Shown: positions 10,538 through 22,454 of the stretch, one piece after another | How positions within the stretch are numbered: the first letter of the stretch is position 1 | How the letters are laid out: the number at the start of each line of letters is the position of its first letter | Origin: Siphlonurus alternatus | Lineage: Eukaryota; Arthropoda; Insecta; Ephemeroptera; Siphlonuridae | Length of the DNA: 64,000 nucleotides | Assembly: GCA_949825025.1 (NCBI GenBank) | Contig: OX463782.1 | Span: 26,686,773-26,750,772 of the forward strand | Reading direction: 5' to 3' | Made by a program: the position numbers and the translations under genes | The notes under the pieces: model-generated | Told to the model about the DNA's origin: nothing | Database searches by the model: none | What the model saw: the letters and a program-made list of their open reading frames with translations, nothing else

Positions 10538-13500
10538 ATGGTGCGTAGAATAAAAAAAAAGTTACGTCCAGTGGACCCTCTGTCTGTCGTCAAGTCTGAG
10601 CCAATAGATGAATCAGACGAGCCAGTCTCTCAACAACCAAGTTTGGGCTTGGCTGTTTTCAAGAGCGAGTTTGGGGAATCATCACAGCCGTGTGGGGAAG
10701 ACTCTGAGCCTATGGAAACATCTGGAAATATCAATCAGGTATATAAACTGCCCAAAATACTACATTTTAACTGTTGTATGCTTCAAATTGAAATGAAATG
10801 GAATGAAATAATCTTTATTTTAGCTTTCGCTATTTAAATTCATAATAGTTGGTTACATATTAATTAATTGATTTTACAATATCACATAAAAATTTGTTTC
10901 ATAATTTTTTATGCCTACAGAACGAACCAATTAATATATTAAAACAGAAATAGCAAAATACCAATTAACATATAAGATAGTTTTACAAATAATTACTTAC
11001 ACAATGAATATATAATTAACTGCTATAGGGAAATCTTTCCTTCACATATATTATTTTACATAGACTTTTAAACATTTTATTATTATTACATATTTTTATA
11101 TTATCTGGTAGTTCATTGAACAATTTTTTCCCACAGTTATAAATTGATCCATATATATCTGATCTTTGTTTATTGACACATTTTCTGAAAAAATTGTTAT
11201 ATCCTCTTGTATTATAAATATGCATCTCACTATTTTTAACAATTTCACTTTTAAATTGCTTAGGAAATTTAGTATGAATAATATCATAAAAAATAACAGT
11301 GATACTTAATTTAATGCATATCTTTATTTTACACTCAACCATTGCAGAGTTTCCAACAACAATATAGTATGAGTTCTTTTATTACAACCCAATATAATTT
11401 TCATCGCTCTGTTTTGAAGTCCTTGTAATAATTTGATATTTCTTTTGCTCGTATTAAAAAACAAAGATGCACAGTAAATTCAAATTGTTATTTATTTAGC
11501 AAAACAGTTACAGAACCAAGGCACTAAATACAATAAAACAGACAACACTACACACACATAAAAAAAAGAGAAAAATATGATACATAATAATAATCAAAAT
11601 GTAATGCACTAATTAAACATTGTCAAAGAAAACTAATAAAAAAAAAAAGTGATAATAATTTAGAACGGAGCATTCAACACCTTAGTCCGAAATTGCCGTA
11701 ACGAATAGTTGAAAATGTCCACATGCTTGCTTGTACATTGCAGACTTTTCATCATAGTTTCATAATTAAGCCAGCTCTATGGTGTAGTGGCTAGAGCGCC
11801 TGACACTTGTCCGATAGGTCCCCAGTTCAAATCCCGAACACGGCTGACTTTTAATATTCATGACTTGGAATGTGGCTACTAGATGATGGAGTTGCATGGG
11901 TACGTAGGATGAAAACAAATTAGAGCTGTCTTTACTCTGTTGGGGTGATTAAGGCTGAGGAATAATGTACATGCCCCGCATGTTTTGTGACATTTGAAAG
12001 ATTTTTCAAGTCCTACAAATAAATAATGGTACACAATGTAAAAAAAAAAAAAAAAAAAAAAAACTTATTTTGGACATTTTGTCAGATTTCATATGATAAA
12101 CTTTCCATCAGTTAAATCACTTTTGGATTATTGGAAAAGGAAAATTTTCAAAGGCAAAGAGTGTAAAGAAATAAAGAGTGAATTAATTTGTTGTTTTTAT
12201 TAAAGTAGAGAATAGTAGAGATAACAGTGATAACACGGGTCAGCTGTTCGACGTAGTCCCCTTTGATTAACATTTAAACCTTTGGAAATTCACAAAAATT
12301 CTGCTTTTTTTTTTTTTTTTTAGAGGCAGATTGTAGCCATGATAGAAAATATTTCATAACAATTTAACGACTAATATTTTTTAATTTACTACTATTATTT
12401 TTTTTTAAATTTTCAGCATAGGGCTTTCTCACCAAGGATTTTGTATGTATCCTTGTTTCTCACTGACAAGTCAGTGAGAAAAACTAAAAACTTAATTAAT
12501 TAGAAATAATTGGCTTAATTGTTAACTTTTGTTTTGAAATTTTTGTACAGCTTTTTAGGCACTTTAAAATCTGCCTCTAAAAATAATAATAAAAAAAAAA
12601 ATTAGAGTTCTTGTGAATTGCTAAGGTTTACATGTAATCAAAGGGAACTATGTCGAACAGCTGATAAGTGTTATCTCTACCTTGAACATTTACTTATTTT
12701 GCAAATGATTAAGTTCAAGAATAAATTTAAAAAAAAAAAAACTATATTATATGATATAAGATTTAGGTGCTGTATAATTTCATTTTGTTTGTATGAGTCA
12801 TGTGTAGACTATTATATTTTATACAGACATTTAGTTTTAAAGTTTTTTAATCCTTTTAAGCTTATATTGACGGAAAAGTGAGTCATGCAAACTGAAACTC
12901 TCCTCATGTACAAGTTCATACTGTGTGTTCAAACAGGAGCCAGTGCTGTTTGGTGAGTTTGAGACCTTGTTGCTTCCCAAGCCGGAGCCAGGCTTGTTCA
13001 TCAAGGAGGAACCAGCAAGCAGTGATAAGGTACTTGTTTAATAATTATTCATCCTGTCATTGTTCAATTAGCTGACATGTAAATTTATATTATTATACGG
13101 AGGGGAAAATTTCAACTTTTATTATATCAATTTATAAATAATATAAGTACAGTGTAACAGATCTTATAGATTACCTGTAGACTCTATGACGCCTAGTTTT
13201 GAGACATGTATGTCTAGCTAGCAGTATGTCTGGATCATGTGATAAAGCATGTTGCAAGAGACGATTGCCGCGTGCAGTCGAATCTACGTGTAAACTAATT
13301 GTTAGATCTGTAATTATGTCAAACTTATTGTTGCATGATTAAAAAAAATGTCAACACCCTCCACCTTCTAGGAGTTCTAGCAAGTCCCAAAGGTTGGCGT
13401 AAAAAGCGTTAATTAAGAAATGGAGCTTAATTATGACATAACGCATGTACCCATGCACAGCGGCACTGCAGCGACAAACCGTCAGGATTTGCTAGATGTT

Positions 13501-16500
13501 TTTTTGGTGACAACAATAATAAGTTTTACATTTGTAAAACTAAAAAATAAAGTTAAAGCCATTGCCCTCCATTATATATATTTATTTTTATTCGGACACT
13601 AGTTTTACAAACAGCATATTATATGGATCACGTCATATCAAGAACTAAAACTACTTTTATTTTTTTTTTTTATTTAATTTGTATAATAGAATTAAGCTAT
13701 ATTATATCTGAGGGGAACAAACAGCTAGGATCCACTAAAACTTACTGCTTAATTTTGTAATTATCTTCTTTTCAATATGCATACAGATTCGAGATCAAGA
13801 TAGATAGATGAGATGATATATATTATCATGTCCTTTTCTACCTTTTTTTTTTTTATTTTTATCATATTGTGATTTAGAAAATCTGGTATAAAGTGCATAA
13901 AATTGGCATATATAGTCCTTGTATTGATCGTATGTAATATATTATATGATCATAGTTATATATACAGTACAGAGTATATTCTTGTTTAAATTGTGGCCTT
14001 TTTTATATATTTGACAATTCTAAAATGATTCTGTTGTAGCTAATTAAATGTAATATTATTATTGAAGTGCAGCAAAGTTTTTTGTATCACAACTTGAGGA
14101 CCCTGTTTCTGGAGTTACCAAGCTTATAAGCTGGCATATATTTTCTTCATTGTATAATTTTTTCATTACAATGTTGTTTGCTGTAATCTATAGGCAACTA
14201 TGTAACTCATGTGCTGTTTTGTTCTGCAGCCCTCTGTTGAACTGAGTGATGGGGGAGAAGCCAAGCTTGACAAGCAAGAGCAGCAGGCGAGAGTTGATGT
14301 GTTGACACCAACAACAGAAGTAGGTGAGGATGAAACCACTCCAGTGGTTGCACCTCTGCAAACAAAAACAACTTCCAGCAACTCTGGGAACATTGGTGGA
14401 GATCAGAACATGGAGATGTTGGCTCCCTTGCCAGCCAGCAATGGACAAGCAGCCAAGGAGAGCAAGGTATGAACTACAGATTGTAATTAAAATATTGTTC
14501 TAATTAATTAGCATGACAGAATAAAATTAAAATGGATGCAGTAATTTACTTATTAAATTAGCACTACCATTAATAACAATTAATAGCTCTTTTAATATGT
14601 AAGTGTGTATTAATTAAAGAGTAGTTCACTAAATGAAGATATAACAAAATAAATGAATTAATTTAAGTTCAACTTCAAAAAGGTAAAAAGAAATTTCCCA
14701 AAATATGCAAACAAATTTATTAATAAACAAAGAATTTCCAACTTTCTTGACTTTTTATGGTTTTTTGTAAAGTTCATATTATATAAGCTACATATTTGTA
14801 TAATTACCGTATAATATGTATTTAATTTTATAGAGAGAAGAGAAAGAGTCTTTTCTCTATTGGCTTGCTAGAAGTAAAATGGTTTAGTGACCATGCAATA
14901 CGTGGGCATAAGAAATTAAAGAAGAAGAAGAAGATTTTATACTGTATATATTATTAAACGAATCGCGGAAAAAAAACCCTCGGAAAAAAAACCCTTGTAT
15001 TAAAAAACCCTTGAAAAAAAAACCTAGGAAAAAAAACCCTCGGGGATAAAAAACCCACGGAAAAAAAACCCTTCGCTGACGACATGTTCTATCAAGCTTC
15101 CTATCCTTTAAGGGCATTGGGTGTAGCACCGGTAGTTGGCAACACTGACGTATCTTCACCTTGTTAATTTTTGATCATTGCTCCTCGGAGTAATTTTTAT
15201 GCTAGAGCTAAATTAAGCTGATTGCTGTAGTATCAAGATAATTAGTAGCCCAAGTGCACAATTTGGCTAAATAAAGCCTGATTTAAAGAAAAGTATTTTT
15301 TTTTTATATTTTAGAAAAATGCATGTAAATAATTTAAAAAATTACTAAAAAATACTTTTCTTTAAATCAGGCTTTATTTAGCCAAATTGTGCACTTGGGC
15401 TACTAATTATCTTGATAATACAGCAATCAGCTTAGCTCTAGCATAAAAATTACTCCTAGGAGCAATGATCAAAAATTAACATGGTGAAGATACGTCAGTG
15501 TTGCCAACTACCGGTGCTACACCCAATGCCCTTAACCCAGCGGTACCGGGTTTTTAATTTTTTCCGGCGGTTCTTATGAAGGGCAAGATTAATAATTTAT
15601 ATGAGCCACTGGAAAGATCACTTTACACGACACGACATTAAAAATATTCGAGATTTTGTGCAGCATAGAATTTGAATGAAAAAATAAATAAGATTTTTCT
15701 CCAAACAAACCTTACGGACGAAGCGATGTCAGAATGCTGTGCTGCGGCATTTTTAAGTTAAAGCTTGTATGTATCTTCATTTTTTTTTTTTCCTATTTTG
15801 ACAGATTATCATTATATATGTTCCAATAATATATATTACATAAGATATCATATATCTGATTAGTCTCGTTAGTCATGTTAATAATAATTATTGAATCACT
15901 TAACCTATTAGATATATATTATAAATTTCAAATGTTCATTTTATGTCTATATGTTATATAATAATAATACGAGTAGGACGACGACTTTTTTTGTTTTATT
16001 ACTTTTTTATTTTAATTATTTTATATCCAATATATAATATTCGAAGTTAGAAAAAATATGTTTTTAAGGTAGAGATAATACAGATCAGCTGGCCCAATGC
16101 TAAAAAAATCCCATTCATAAAAATTATGAAAAAAATTTAAAGTGTTCTCCTCTACATCCCCTATCAGTAGGTAAAATATCAGGTATACAAAAACGAGCTA
16201 GTTTTCGAGTTATTAATTTTTAAAGTTGACCAATTTAACATGGAGAAATGGAACTTCCATGTTAAATTGGCCAACTTTAAAAATTAATAACTCGAAAACT
16301 AGCTCGTTTTTGTATACCTGATATTTTACCTACTGATAGGGGATGTAGAGGAGAACATTTTAAATTTTTTTCATAATTTTTATGAATGGGATTTTTTTAG
16401 CATTGGGCCAGCTGATCCGTATTATCTCTACCTTAAAATAATTCTTAACTAAAAACACAGTTGGAATTACTATTATACAGATAATAGTTAACTTCCACAA

Positions 16501-16995
16501 CATCGCCGCGTCATAGACTTCTACATTTTGATGAGCTCCCCCCACACCGTGAAACCTCGCTACCGCGCTACTACGCCACAAATGCTCCTTGGGGCTGCTC
16601 CTTCAGCGAAGGGTTTTTTTTCCGTGGGTTTTTTATCCCCGAGGGTTTTTTTTCCTAGGGTTTTTTTTCAAGGGTTTTTTAATACAAGGGTTTTTTTTCC
16701 GAGGTTTTTTTTTCCGCTTACCTATTAAACACATTTCAACATTCAGTCTATTGTAATTAATATTGTTTACATAAGTATACAGTAACATGTCCAGGCATTT
16801 TAATATTGATTAATTCTTAATTTTCTATTACTGATTTATTTTCAGAAAAAGAAAAGTTTGCCTGGTTCTGGAGTTCAGCAACCAATCAGAGAGCTACCTG
16901 GGTGCTCTCAGACTGTGGATGTGGTGACTACTTACGTGTTGTGTACACGTAGGTCTCCTCCGAAAGCTCCTCAGAAGCGCAAAAGTTCAGACTAA
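10538..16995 (+). CDS. small acidic protein with multiple SUMO-type motifs, four exons
   Basis: Exons 10538-10738, 12937-13029, 14230-14466 and 16846-16995 all join in phase 0 with GT-AG sites and give 226 residues ending TAA. The N-terminus is basic (MVRRIKKKLRP). Three psi-K-x-E sites are visible: VKSE and FKSE in exon 1 and IKEE in exon 2. The third exon is Ser/Thr/Glu/Gln-rich and disordered in character. The last exon starts KKKS and ends in a basic tail (APQKRKSSD). I do not recognise the family; low complexity plus clustered SUMO consensus sites suggests a transcription or chromatin regulator (inference). Introns are large and contain LINE, SINE and foldback insertions. The plus-strand AATAAA at about 17269 is a plausible poly(A) signal. 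Confidence 0.7.
10960..11480 (-). mobile_element. degenerate non-LTR retrotransposon fragment (RT C-terminal region)
   Basis: On the minus strand, two overlapping frames read LQGLQNRAMKIILGCNKRTH and ETLQWLSVK, then YNTRGYNNFF and FNELPDNIK. These are characteristic of the end of jockey/CR1-like LINE reverse transcriptase ORFs. A stop or frameshift separates the parts near 11335. It is 5'-truncated and lies in the first intron of the SUMO-site gene. Confidence 0.75.
11771..12063 (+). mobile_element. tRNA-derived SINE
   Basis: It starts with a tRNA-like head: an A-box-like TGGTGTAGTGG near 11779 and a B-box-like AGTTCAAATCC near 11823. A tRNA-unrelated body follows and it ends in an A-rich tail of about 22 bases at 12042-12063. 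Orientation is plus, within an intron. Confidence 0.8.
12204..12683. mobile_element. TTAA-type foldback MITE (GGTAGAGATAA family)
   Basis: The arms are inverted repeats: AGTAGAGATAACAGTGATAA on the left, and CTGATAAGTGTTATCTCTAC on the right with the outer end reading CTACCTT. Inner arm sequences (CAGCTGTTCGACGTAGTCCC and its diverged complement) are shared with the copy at 63218. Left TTAA is intact; the right flank has decayed to TTGA. Confidence 0.7.
13030..14229. other. intron of the SUMO-site gene
   Basis: AT-rich intron. A diverged fragment resembling the mariner-like MITE of 54338 (CAGTGTAACAGATCTTA) occurs near 13149. Nothing else recognisable. Confidence 0.5.
14966..15083. repeat. 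left arm of inverted AAACCC-type arrays
   Basis: Six to seven A-rich units separated by CCCTCGG, CCTAGG or CCCACGG; its reverse complement lies at 16597-16716, about 1.5 kb away. The inner end reads CCCTTCGCTGA. Confidence 0.85.
15112..15531. mobile_element. TTAA-flanked foldback MITE (GGGCATTGGG family)
   Basis: Near-perfect inverted repeat with arms of about 190 bp. The ends are GGGCATTGGGTGTAGCACCG and its complement, bounded by TTAA on both sides (15108-15111 and 15532-15535). No coding capacity. Confidence 0.9.
16068..16432. mobile_element. TTAA-flanked foldback MITE (GGTAGAGATAA family)
   Basis: This 365-bp palindrome has arms of about 170 bp around a short loop. It starts GGTAGAGATAATAC and ends in the complement, with TTAA on both sides (16064-16067 and 16433-16436). 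The inner arms, but not the ends, are shared with the copies at 51768 and 53426. Confidence 0.9.
16597..16716. repeat. right arm of inverted GGGTTTTTT arrays
   Basis: Reverse complement of the array at 14966-15083, beginning TCAGCGAAGGG. The two arms bracket two independent TTAA foldback elements. Confidence 0.85.
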
Positions 16996-17615
16996 AACAA
17001 AGAACGAAATAAGAAAATGCCCAAGGTAGAGGAGCCTTCATTTTTTAGATATTGATTTGGTTTGTTATTCACATGTAAGATAATAATATTTGCCACCTTA
17101 AAATTTATTTGTTGTATACATATTCACAAACATAAAATATGCAGTGTTATTGCAGCTGTAGTGCATTGCATGTTTCTTTTTTGTATACAGTATACTTAAT
17201 TTCCTTGCACTAAATATATATACATACTGTGCTGCATCATGGCATTTATTAATGATATATATATGACGATAATAAACATTTTACAACTGTAGTTCAAATT
17301 AGTAAAATATTCTGGGCGATAAATTGGCTTGAGTTTTATGTTTGTGTAAGCTATAGCATATTTTTATTTTATGTATTTTTTTTTTTTTGTAAATTTACGT
17401 TATATTTAACATATAACACATACTGTATAATATAGATTTCGTTCAATTGCATTAACAAATAAAGTGTGAGAAATTGACCCACTGTAGTTATGGCTTAAAA
17501 TATAAAAGTTTTTATGGTTTATATTATAAATGGAAAACAATCATTAAAATATTAAAAATATATTATGTGTATTTATATAAAACTTAAAAAGCCTTGATTC
17601 AATAATCTGTTTCAG

Positions 17616-18690
17616 CTTTCACCACGTGATATGGAATTTATGAACCTGATAAAATACCATGCCCTTAATGACAAAATCAACCACATTTCCAAAGTCTTGA
17701 ATGAAGACAACAATCCTGAAGAATCATTGAAGTTGTGTACTGATTATCTTGACAGAATTACTAGTGGGGCTGAAATATATTTATGGGTATATACCCATAA
17801 AGTTGGCACTGGAGATCTATCGTTTGAAAGCTCTGAGTCTTCGCAAGCTAGGGAGACTTGAGGAAGAATTCACTGCTTGGAAAGAGTCTTACTTTTAAGA
17901 CACAAATTTGGCCGGGGTGTTGATGATTATGATACTAACTCTAACCTAAAGGAGTTGTTCAAAACAACATGTGTGCTGGTCAGTGTCAATAATCCGTATG
18001 GTTGGAATGATTTTGTAGCTAAGGTAAAATATATTATCAAAGACAATAAGACCACAGGGGAATTCTTTAATGTATATTCTGTGACCTTGCCAAGGAATTG
18101 TGGGAAATTGATGCAGTGAAAGCATTACAAATGTATTTCTATCTTCTTTTGAAATATTTCAAAGATAAATGTAAGAAAAATTCATTTATTGGAATCTGTC
18201 TGAAGAAAAACAATTTACTAGCCAAAGCCAGTGAAATTATCATGAAGATGGATTTTAACAGTTTTACCCTAGAAGATGGAACTGAGGCTAATCAATGTGC
18301 TGAAATATACATCCTGTCCTTGCAGCTGAATAGTTTGGGTAAAACAGAGCCATTGCAGAAGTGGAAGAAATTTCTGGAAGAAGGGATCAAGGCGGGGGAA
18401 GAGAAATACAGTAAGAAAATTGTTGAGTTTGTGCTTTCCATTCTTTGCATAATGGATGAAAATTTCACTCCTGAAGAGATGAAAGCTGATGCCATATGGA
18501 AGTGCTCAATCTTACTTCAATCGCCATCAAGTCGTCTGGTAAAAACCTTGACTTGATTTTGTTGATCAAGCAAGCAGAGGTCAAACTGCAACTCAAATTG
18601 TGTGGGTTAGTTTAGAAGCTGCTTGGGATTTAAAACTGCAGGAAAGGAAAGTGCCAGACAAGCATTTTGGTGCTAACTTAATTAATGGCT
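17616..18690 (+). pseudogene. frameshifted TPR-like coding remnant
   Basis: Coding-quality peptide is spread over alternating frames. FMNLIKYHALNDKINHISKV starts near 17640. After a shift near 17800 the frame reads LEIYRLKALSLRKLGRLEEE. A third segment (KFGRGVDDYDTNSNLKEL) follows, then a fourth from about 18085 to 18558 (KALQMYFYLLLKYFKDKC...), then another frame near 18600 (VSLEAAWDLKLQERK). Each frame ends in stops. The alternating Leu/Tyr helices look like tetratricopeptide-type repeats; the parent gene is not recognised. No introns are evident within it, which fits a processed copy, but a real gene with assembly errors is not excluded. Confidence 0.6.
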
Positions 18691-18949
18691 AAATTTATTA
18701 AGGATTTCCATTATAATTAACTCATCTAGTATGCACAATGATCTTAAATCTTAATTCCACAGTTTTTGATTGCACACACTGTTTTGCAATTATTTTGGTT
18801 CTTTTATTATGGGATTTAATATTGATATTTTAAAATAATGTATTTTTAAATTGTCCAAAGTTTATTAAAATTTAAAGAAATTAATTAATTAAAATTAAAA
18901 AATAGACCACTTTCAAAACCATGTTTTAAAAATTCAGAATTACAATAGA

Positions 18950-19406
18950 CCACTTGCAAAACTATGTTATATCAAGAAGCTAACAAACTCGATTGTCCAC
19001 CCATGCAGCGTGTATTGTTGTTGTTGATTGTGTGTACAAATTTCAATACATCATATTACATACGTATGGTTTTAAAAATAAATACATCACCGTTTAAAAT
19101 AAACTAACTGGAACTTGCTTAAAGCTATCCTTTCAAATGACTGATTATAATTTAATATTTAAGATATTGACATGAAAGAAACTTTTTCAGATACACATTT
19201 CAATATTACAAATGGCCCAAAATTGCCCAATGCAAAATATATCTGGTGATATATTTATTTTTAAAATCAAACAAATGTAAAATGTATTGAAATTGGTTGT
19301 GAAAATCGTAAATTTCCCGTAAGATTCACACAAAAACAATACACTGGGTGGACACGAGCTTGTTTACTTTTTGCTATAACAAAGCTTTGCAAGTGGTACC
19401 TATTCA
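18950..19406. mobile_element. foldback element ending ATAGACCACTTGCAAAACTA
   Basis: The left end ATAGACCACTTGCAAAACTA pairs with the right-hand CTTTGCAAGTGGTACCTATT. Inner arms share ATACGTATGGTTTTAAAAAT with the complementary segment at about 19250-19290. The same terminus occurs near 41402-41425, next to a related foldback. Confidence 0.65.
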
Positions 19407-22400
19407 GTTCAATTAAGATTTACAAATTGTGTCTGGTATTTTTTTTTCCAAAGCCATGAGACGGGAACTAGTTAGCTCCCACACATAATCACAATATGAT
19501 GTTTACTTACTTTAAGTTTATTTTTATTCATTATTTTTTGTAATATTTAATTTCTAACCATAGTATATATATTATCAAATATACAATTTTCTTTTTTTTT
19601 TATCATACTGATGACAGCTAGATTGTGCTGGTGTATTTTAATTGAAACTACAATAAATGCACACTTACAATTTTTGTAATATTGTAATTATAACATAATT
19701 ATACTCAACCCGGCCTGTAAAAAAATTTATTAATGAAATTAAAGTGGAGTGATCTAAACTTTAAAATTGTTATTAGGCGTGAAAAAGTGCTTGAAACTTC
19801 ATGAAAACAATTTATTAATTATGGGAGGCAAATTCCTAGCAATGGGGCGAGAGAAAAAAAAAAATGTAAAAAGTTTGCCGCTTTTACGGGTTTCGAACCT
19901 GGATCTTTTTGATCAGTAAATTTATTCATGTCTAATGCGTTCGTATTCCATATTAATACGATCTATATGATTTATAAGTTCAGTGTGAATTTTTTTTTTA
20001 TTGTAATACTAAAACTAGTGCTGTAAATTCAATTTAACATGATACATTGTCGGCGGGAACAATTCAAAAACTTAGAAACTGACGAATCTCACATTTGTCA
20101 GTCTTGTTTAAAATTCGAAATGGCCGGTGAGGTATGCTTTTCAAAATACATAAAAACATTCCTTAAGAATCCTAGTTACTAAATATAAGTTTTTGAGAAC
20201 AACATGTCTGCTTCATTTTCAAGCAAAATACGATTTTGTGAAAAATGGTCTGATTTTGCACTTTTTTAACATGCATCAGATGGGATTTTAAAATTGAATT
20301 ATCTCGAAAGTTGTGCCGGTGAGATGGTGAAAAAAATATTGTATGATGTAGAGGGAGGTCTCAAAAAACGTTTTTCATTGTAAAAAGTTCAACATGTCGG
20401 CACCCTCGAAAATGATCACTCTACTTTAAATTTTGAGTTAGATGAGTTTCTTTGTTGATGCAAAGTTGAACAGTATTTTTTTATTTATGTTAACAGTAAG
20501 CCGTATTCTGGAATCTGCTCTTTATAGTTCGTCTTCCTGTAAAATTAATTATAGATTTTTAGTTGTACGTGCTGCATATGTGCCTGGGCTCATATATCAA
20601 ACTCCTGTGCATAGGAAACAAATTTTTCTGTACAGCTAATGTCTTTATAGCTTGGAACTTTCTTAACTTAATTGTCTGAGAGTTTATGTACAGTATAATA
20701 ATTAAATTCCTAATTCAAAAATAATATAATCCTATTATAGCTATAATGGATCGTGCCATATTTAAAAAAAAAAAAAAAAAAAAAATGCAGCTAGTATTTA
20801 TAACTATACTGAGTGTATGATATATTGCTATTCATTTTTTAAGCAATTAAAGAATTTGAATATTTCTGGCATGGCTATTTATTGCAACTTATTAGGATGA
20901 TATTATTTATGTAATCATATAAGTATATTTTGGCCTTTTAAGAAAGAATAAATTTTCATGTTCATTTTGCAATAAAAAGGCTCAAGTTTTTTGAAATGTT
21001 GAAAGTGAAATGTTAATGAGAGCCCTTGCAAAAATTTCAAAAATGTTTGTGTTTAACAGCTTGAAATCGTTATATAGTATAAGTATAATTTAATATTTCG
21101 ATCAACTTGGTGGAGCTGCATACAGCTGTGGAATAAGCTAAATTATAATATATAATCAGTTTTTGTAGCCGTATGCAAATATAGGCTATATATAGCTTCT
21201 AAAACAGATATTATGATGTACTTAAGAAAATTTTCTACGTGTGCAGACTTCCTATGTATGCAGCATCATTGACATCTCTTGGAGATCATACTATTCCAGT
21301 AGATTGTCTTGAATAGATCATGAAGAAATATTATAAAAACTTAATTGATGCTGATCAATGTATTTTTTGCTATGTAATTTTTCGAACTGTTTGTAGTGTT
21401 TTGTACTTTTTTATTGTATTTTGTAATCATAACTTTTCTACTTTCAATAAATTTTTTTAATAATATATAATTATATATTTCATGTTCTTTCAAAATTCAA
21501 TGAAGCATAATTAAATTATAATAAACATTCAACTTTATAATAAAAATAAAATATTATAAGGAACTGCTTTTACTTTTACCAAAATGGATCAATTTAGATC
21601 AATTTAACATAATATATGGCAGTGCCTCCATTTATATTACGTTTCTGTAAAAAAAAATAATAATAACATAACCTCTTCAATTATTTTCTTCTGGAATTTC
21701 ATATGGACAAAAATATACATATTTTTTTTATGTTTAAAATATTTTATTTCAAATTTTATGAACCAATCAAAAAATCCAACCTCAAACATATAAATTTTTC
21801 AACATGTAGATTTTAAAAGAAGACGATAAGCTCCTAGACAAGAAGCAGCAAAGTAATACAATTTATTATTACCATGAATACTATGAATTGAAAATGAACA
21901 ATATTATTTAAATTCAATTCCATGAAATAATAAATATTTACAAGAATAAACTGGAAATTCAGCTGATATTCCTTTTTAGTGTAACATTGACCCAAACAAA
22001 AACTTGAAAATAAGGTAATGACATCTGAAGTGCTGTACAATAAAATATGCATAAAAACAAATTGAGTGAACAGAATTCATACTGATAACATTTCATAGGC
22101 TCTTATAAATCTGTTATAAAACAAGTATGGCTTCCGTATGAAAATACAGATTGTCCACATTCCTACATGCAGCACAAAATGCAAAGAAACCTAATAAAAT
22201 TATTATTGATTATTACCTATTAAACCAAATTTATTTTTAGAGTCACTTTAAATAATTTACAATAAAAATACATACACAGCAAATAGCAAATAGGTGCAAT
22301 GATTTTGAAAGTAAGATTTTCTTTTTTATTTACTGTGACCGACTATACAGTTGTACCTTACTTACAAAGAAAAAAAACTTTTATATATTGTGTTTAAATA

Positions 22401-22454
22401 GTACATATGTAACATAGCTGATAATTACAATTATGATGCACAGTGCAGATACAA
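19407..22454. other. AT-rich spacer
   Basis: No supportable gene. A tRNA T-loop-like word on the minus strand near 19895 lacks a partner A box. Short possible gene-start sequences (AATGGCCGGTGAGG near 20120) are not followed by an open frame. A poly(A) run at 20763-20784 may be a retroelement tail. Confidence 0.5.

Noticed and set aside
14884..15159. Phe/Gly-rich minus-strand ORF
   Set aside because: Translation of the GGGTTTTTTTTCC array.
19870..19965. tRNA-like T-loop word GGTTCGAAACC on the minus strand
   Set aside because: No A box, no acceptor stem pairing and no anticodon arm could be placed, so not called a tRNA or SINE.
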